Shown one piece after another: positions 6,237-7,989 of a stretch of 7,989 nt of DNA (its first letter is position 1; each line of letters begins with the position of its first letter). The notes under the pieces are model-generated. The model did not search any database. It was not told where the DNA came from and was given only the letters and a program-made list of their open reading frames with translations. The position numbers and the translations under genes were made by a program. Origin of the DNA: DASPKA01 sp035628335 (lineage in GTDB: Bacteria > Patescibacteriota > Doudnabacteria > UBA920); contig DASPKA010000075.1 in assembly GCA_035628335.1 (NCBI GenBank), forward strand, positions 1 through 7,989. The letters run 5' to 3'.

Positions 6237-7313
6237 ATGAAAATTGTAATCATGGCCGGCGGTAACGGTACGCGTTTATGGCCACTTTCCCGCAGCTCAC
6301 AACCAAAACAGTTGTTGAAATTAATAGATAATAAAACGCTTTTGCAGAATACTTACGAGCGTTTTTTGAAACTTTCTGCTAAAAAAGATATCTATATTGC
6401 AACTACGCAAGAGTATCAATCTTCAGTACGCCTTCAGTTGCCTGGGGTTCCGGAATCGAACTATTCTATTGAAACCGCCGCAAAATTTCTTGGTCCAGCA
6501 ATTGGCTTAGCAGCGCTTGCAGTAGAGCAACAGGCTCCAAACCAGCCAGTGATGTTCGCGTGGGCAGATCACCTCTTTGAACCGGAAGGCAAATTAATAG
6601 CATTGCTAAAAAAAGCAGAGAAGTATGTGAAAAAGAACCCAACAACAGTTTTTGGTATTGGAGTTACGCCGCAATTTGCTCATACTGGCCTCGGCTACAT
6701 GCATAAAGGCAACATTTTAGACACAAGTATGGGGTTATATCAATTAGATTCATTTAAAGAAAAACCTGATTTAGCTACTTGTGAGACCATGATTGCTTCA
6801 AATGAGTACCTGTGGAATGCAGGAATTTTTGTCTGGAATTCTGCTTACCTTTTGTCACTGTTTCAAAAGTATGTACCTGAAATTTACTCAGTGTTGGAGA
6901 AGATCCGTCCATATATCGGGACAAAGAAACAAATGTGGGCAGTGAAAAAATACTATAGGTTCATGCCCAAAGTTGATATAGAGAAAACCTTACTGGAGAA
7001 GATAGAGCATGGTATGGTTGTAGCTGAGCTTTCTGTAAAGTGGGCTGATATTGGCAGCTTTAAAGCTATTAAAGATGTCCTTTCGAAACCAAACGATAAT
7101 TTGACTCATGGTCTCCAGGTGCATGTGACTTCAAGCGGTAATTTAATTTATAATTTTTCTAAGAAACAACTTGTTGCACTTGCTGGAGTACATAACTCAG
7201 TTATTTTGGTAACAGATGATGTGGTGTTGGTTGCAGCTAAGCACGAGAGCGAGAAGGTGAAAGAAATAATACATATCGTCCAAAACGATAGAAAATTGAA
7301 AAAGTATTTATAG
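6237..7313 (+). CDS. manC: Mannose-1-phosphate guanylyltransferase
   Basis: This enzyme makes GDP-mannose from mannose-1-phosphate and GTP in the cytoplasm, the donor for mannosylated glycans and the precursor of GDP-fucose and related sugars. The 358-residue length fits the single-domain form, without the C-terminal cupin/isomerase domain of bifunctional ManC. Motifs are the nucleotide-binding signature GGNGTRLWPLSR (8-19) with PKQLLKL, WADH (109-112; most relatives have a Pro before ADH or SDH), FKEKPD (173-178), WNAGIFVWN (193-201) and WADIGSF (269-275). The end, VILVTDDVVLVAAKHESEKVKEI, is the typical closing strand and helix. It starts 1 base after the PH-protein stop and is the last gene of the plus-strand run. 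Specificity for mannose as opposed to another hexose-1-phosphate is inferred from the family. Confidence 0.92.
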   Translation: MKIVIMAGGNGTRLWPLSRSSQPKQLLKLIDNKTLLQNTYERFLKLSAKKDIYIATTQEYQSSVRLQLPGVPESNYSIETAAKFLGPAIGLAALAVEQQAPNQPVMFAWADHLFEPEGKLIALLKKAEKYVKKNPTTVFGIGVTPQFAHTGLGYMHKGNILDTSMGLYQLDSFKEKPDLATCETMIASNEYLWNAGIFVWNSAYLLSLFQKYVPEIYSVLEKIRPYIGTKKQMWAVKKYYRFMPKVDIEKTLLEKIEHGMVVAELSVKWADIGSFKAIKDVLSKPNDNLTHGLQVHVTSSGNLIYNFSKKQLVALAGVHNSVILVTDDVVLVAAKHESEKVKEIIHIVQNDRKLKKYL

Positions 7314-7316
7314 GTG

Positions 7317-7354
7317 AAAAACAGAAAACCCTTACTACCACTGACAGTAAGGGT
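7317..7354 (-). terminator. Intrinsic terminator between convergent genes
   Basis: ACCCTTACT (7328-7336) and AGTAAGGGT (7346-7354) form a perfect 9-base-pair stem with a 9-base loop. On the minus strand the stem runs directly into TTTTCTGTTTTT (7328-7317), a good U-tract, and the hairpin begins 10 bases after the stop of the minus-strand HAD-like gene. On the plus strand the stem is followed by ATTAAG without a U-tract, so it is likely a poor terminator for the eight-gene run ending at 7313. Confidence 0.8.
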
Positions 7355-7364
7355 ATTAAGATGC

Positions 7365-7989
7365 TTAAATGCGTTTGTAGTGGGTGTATAGTACACCATA
7401 CTCACTATCAAACTCTGCTTGCGGCATGTCATCTATAACCATGCTCACGGTGGCGCCGCGCATAAGCTGTTTTGCAGTTATTTTGCGCGATATCCCAAGC
7501 TCGCGGATTTGTCTTTCAGCATTGGCAACATTGCCTCCAGTCCACAGGGTAATGGGGTATGTCTCCGCAAGTTGAATGACAAGATTTACAACCTCAGGTT
7601 GAAGCTTGCCGTTTTTGTCTACCAGAGTACCTTCCACATCCACACAGACATCTTCATAAAATCTTCCCGCAAAGATTCCGGGCTTTGGAGTCAGGTCTGC
7701 TTGCTGAACTGACTTAGTAAGTTCATCGAGCAGCAAGTTGCCAAACATGCTTTTCGCCAGACTCAGCCATTCGGCTCTAAAAGCCTCGTCCTTTGCTTCG
7801 AGATAAGGAAGGTTGTGTTTCAGAATACTCAAGGCATTACTTTCCACTTCGGCGTACACGAGATCCACCGCGAGCGGGTCAGGTGGTCTGGTGTTTGCTT
7901 GGGCTATAAGACCGGGAATATCGCTTGCCCTTAAAGGGAGCTGCCCGTAGACTACATTGGGTCGCGCTACAGCAGCGTGATACCGTTTG
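7365..7989 (-). CDS. HAD-superfamily-like hydrolase, C-terminal part (5' end beyond window)
   Basis: The frame is open from the right edge to a TAA at 7365-7367, giving 207 residues with the true start outside the window. A GTG at 7868 is in frame but probably internal, because coding continues for 40 more codons upstream without a stop. HAD motifs are visible. Motif I is CVDVEGTLVD (Asp codon at 7640-7638), with Glu where most phosphatases have the second Asp. Motif II is ITLWTGG with its Thr. The acidic motif IV is VIDDMP. DxEGT also occurs in the enolase-phosphatase MtnC, so activity is possible. The spacing between motifs II and IV is short, indicating a small or absent cap there. The upstream 115 or so residues have no domain I recognise; they include an acidic, Leu-rich helical-looking stretch. 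The substrate is unknown. The gene converges on manC with a terminator in between. Confidence 0.75.
   Translation of the reverse strand, partial: KRYHAAVARPNVVYGQLPLRASDIPGLIAQANTRPPDPLAVDLVYAEVESNALSILKHNLPYLEAKDEAFRAEWLSLAKSMFGNLLLDELTKSVQQADLTPKPGIFAGRFYEDVCVDVEGTLVDKNGKLQPEVVNLVIQLAETYPITLWTGGNVANAERQIRELGISRKITAKQLMRGATVSMVIDDMPQAEFDSEYGVLYTHYKRI

Noticed and set aside
7384..7712. Two plus-strand open frames opposite the HAD-like gene
   Set aside because: The minus frame carries recognisable HAD motifs and runs open to the window edge; the plus frames have no domain or start signal.
1..7989. CRISPR array, tRNA, transposase, toxin-antitoxin or defence system
   Set aside because: Apart from the two 57-base copies there are no spaced repeats, no cloverleaf was recognised, and every sizeable gene belongs to a house-keeping or envelope family.

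Overview
The window looks like a chromosomal segment of a small-genome bacterium, most likely a member of the Patescibacteria/CPR (Parcubacteria-like). The reasons are circumstantial: very tight gene packing with ATGA stop/start overlaps, moderate-to-low GC, almost no Shine-Dalgarno sequences, a secreted VanW protein, a short M17 aminopeptidase, and a mixed operon of house-keeping and envelope genes. TGA is used as a normal stop (glycosyltransferase, ruvB), so the glycine-recoded code of SR1/Gracilibacteria does not apply. The phylum is an inference; no marker gene in the window settles it.

Layout. At the left edge (1-142) is the N-terminus of a minus-strand gene resembling the start of a DHH-type phosphoesterase. 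It is driven by a near-consensus promoter (168-196) that faces left. From 216 to 7313 eight plus-strand genes follow almost without gaps: tsaE (tRNA t6A synthesis), a secreted VanW-family protein, a GT4 glycosyltransferase, an M17 leucyl aminopeptidase, ruvB (Holliday junction motor), a 69-residue two-helix membrane protein, a membrane-anchored bacterial PH-domain protein, and a mannose-1-phosphate guanylyltransferase. A minus-strand HAD-like gene converges from the right edge (7365 to beyond 7989). A hairpin with a U-tract at 7317-7354 lies between the convergent genes and is oriented for the minus-strand gene.

How the genes relate. The VanW protein, GT4 enzyme, PH protein and GDP-mannose-forming enzyme plausibly serve the cell envelope or surface glycans, while TsaE, RuvB and the aminopeptidase are house-keeping. 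The shared operon probably reflects genome compaction more than one pathway.

The most unusual structure is at the tsaE/vanW junction. The last 57 bases of tsaE (548-604) are repeated exactly at 696-752, directly before the vanW start. In between is a 91-base, GC-richer, hairpin-filled segment. The downstream copy still preserves what appears to be the original tsaE stop overlapping the vanW start (ATGA), so the junction looks as if it was split by a duplication/insertion that kept tsaE intact. No CRISPR array, tRNA, rRNA, transposase, phage gene or defence system was seen.
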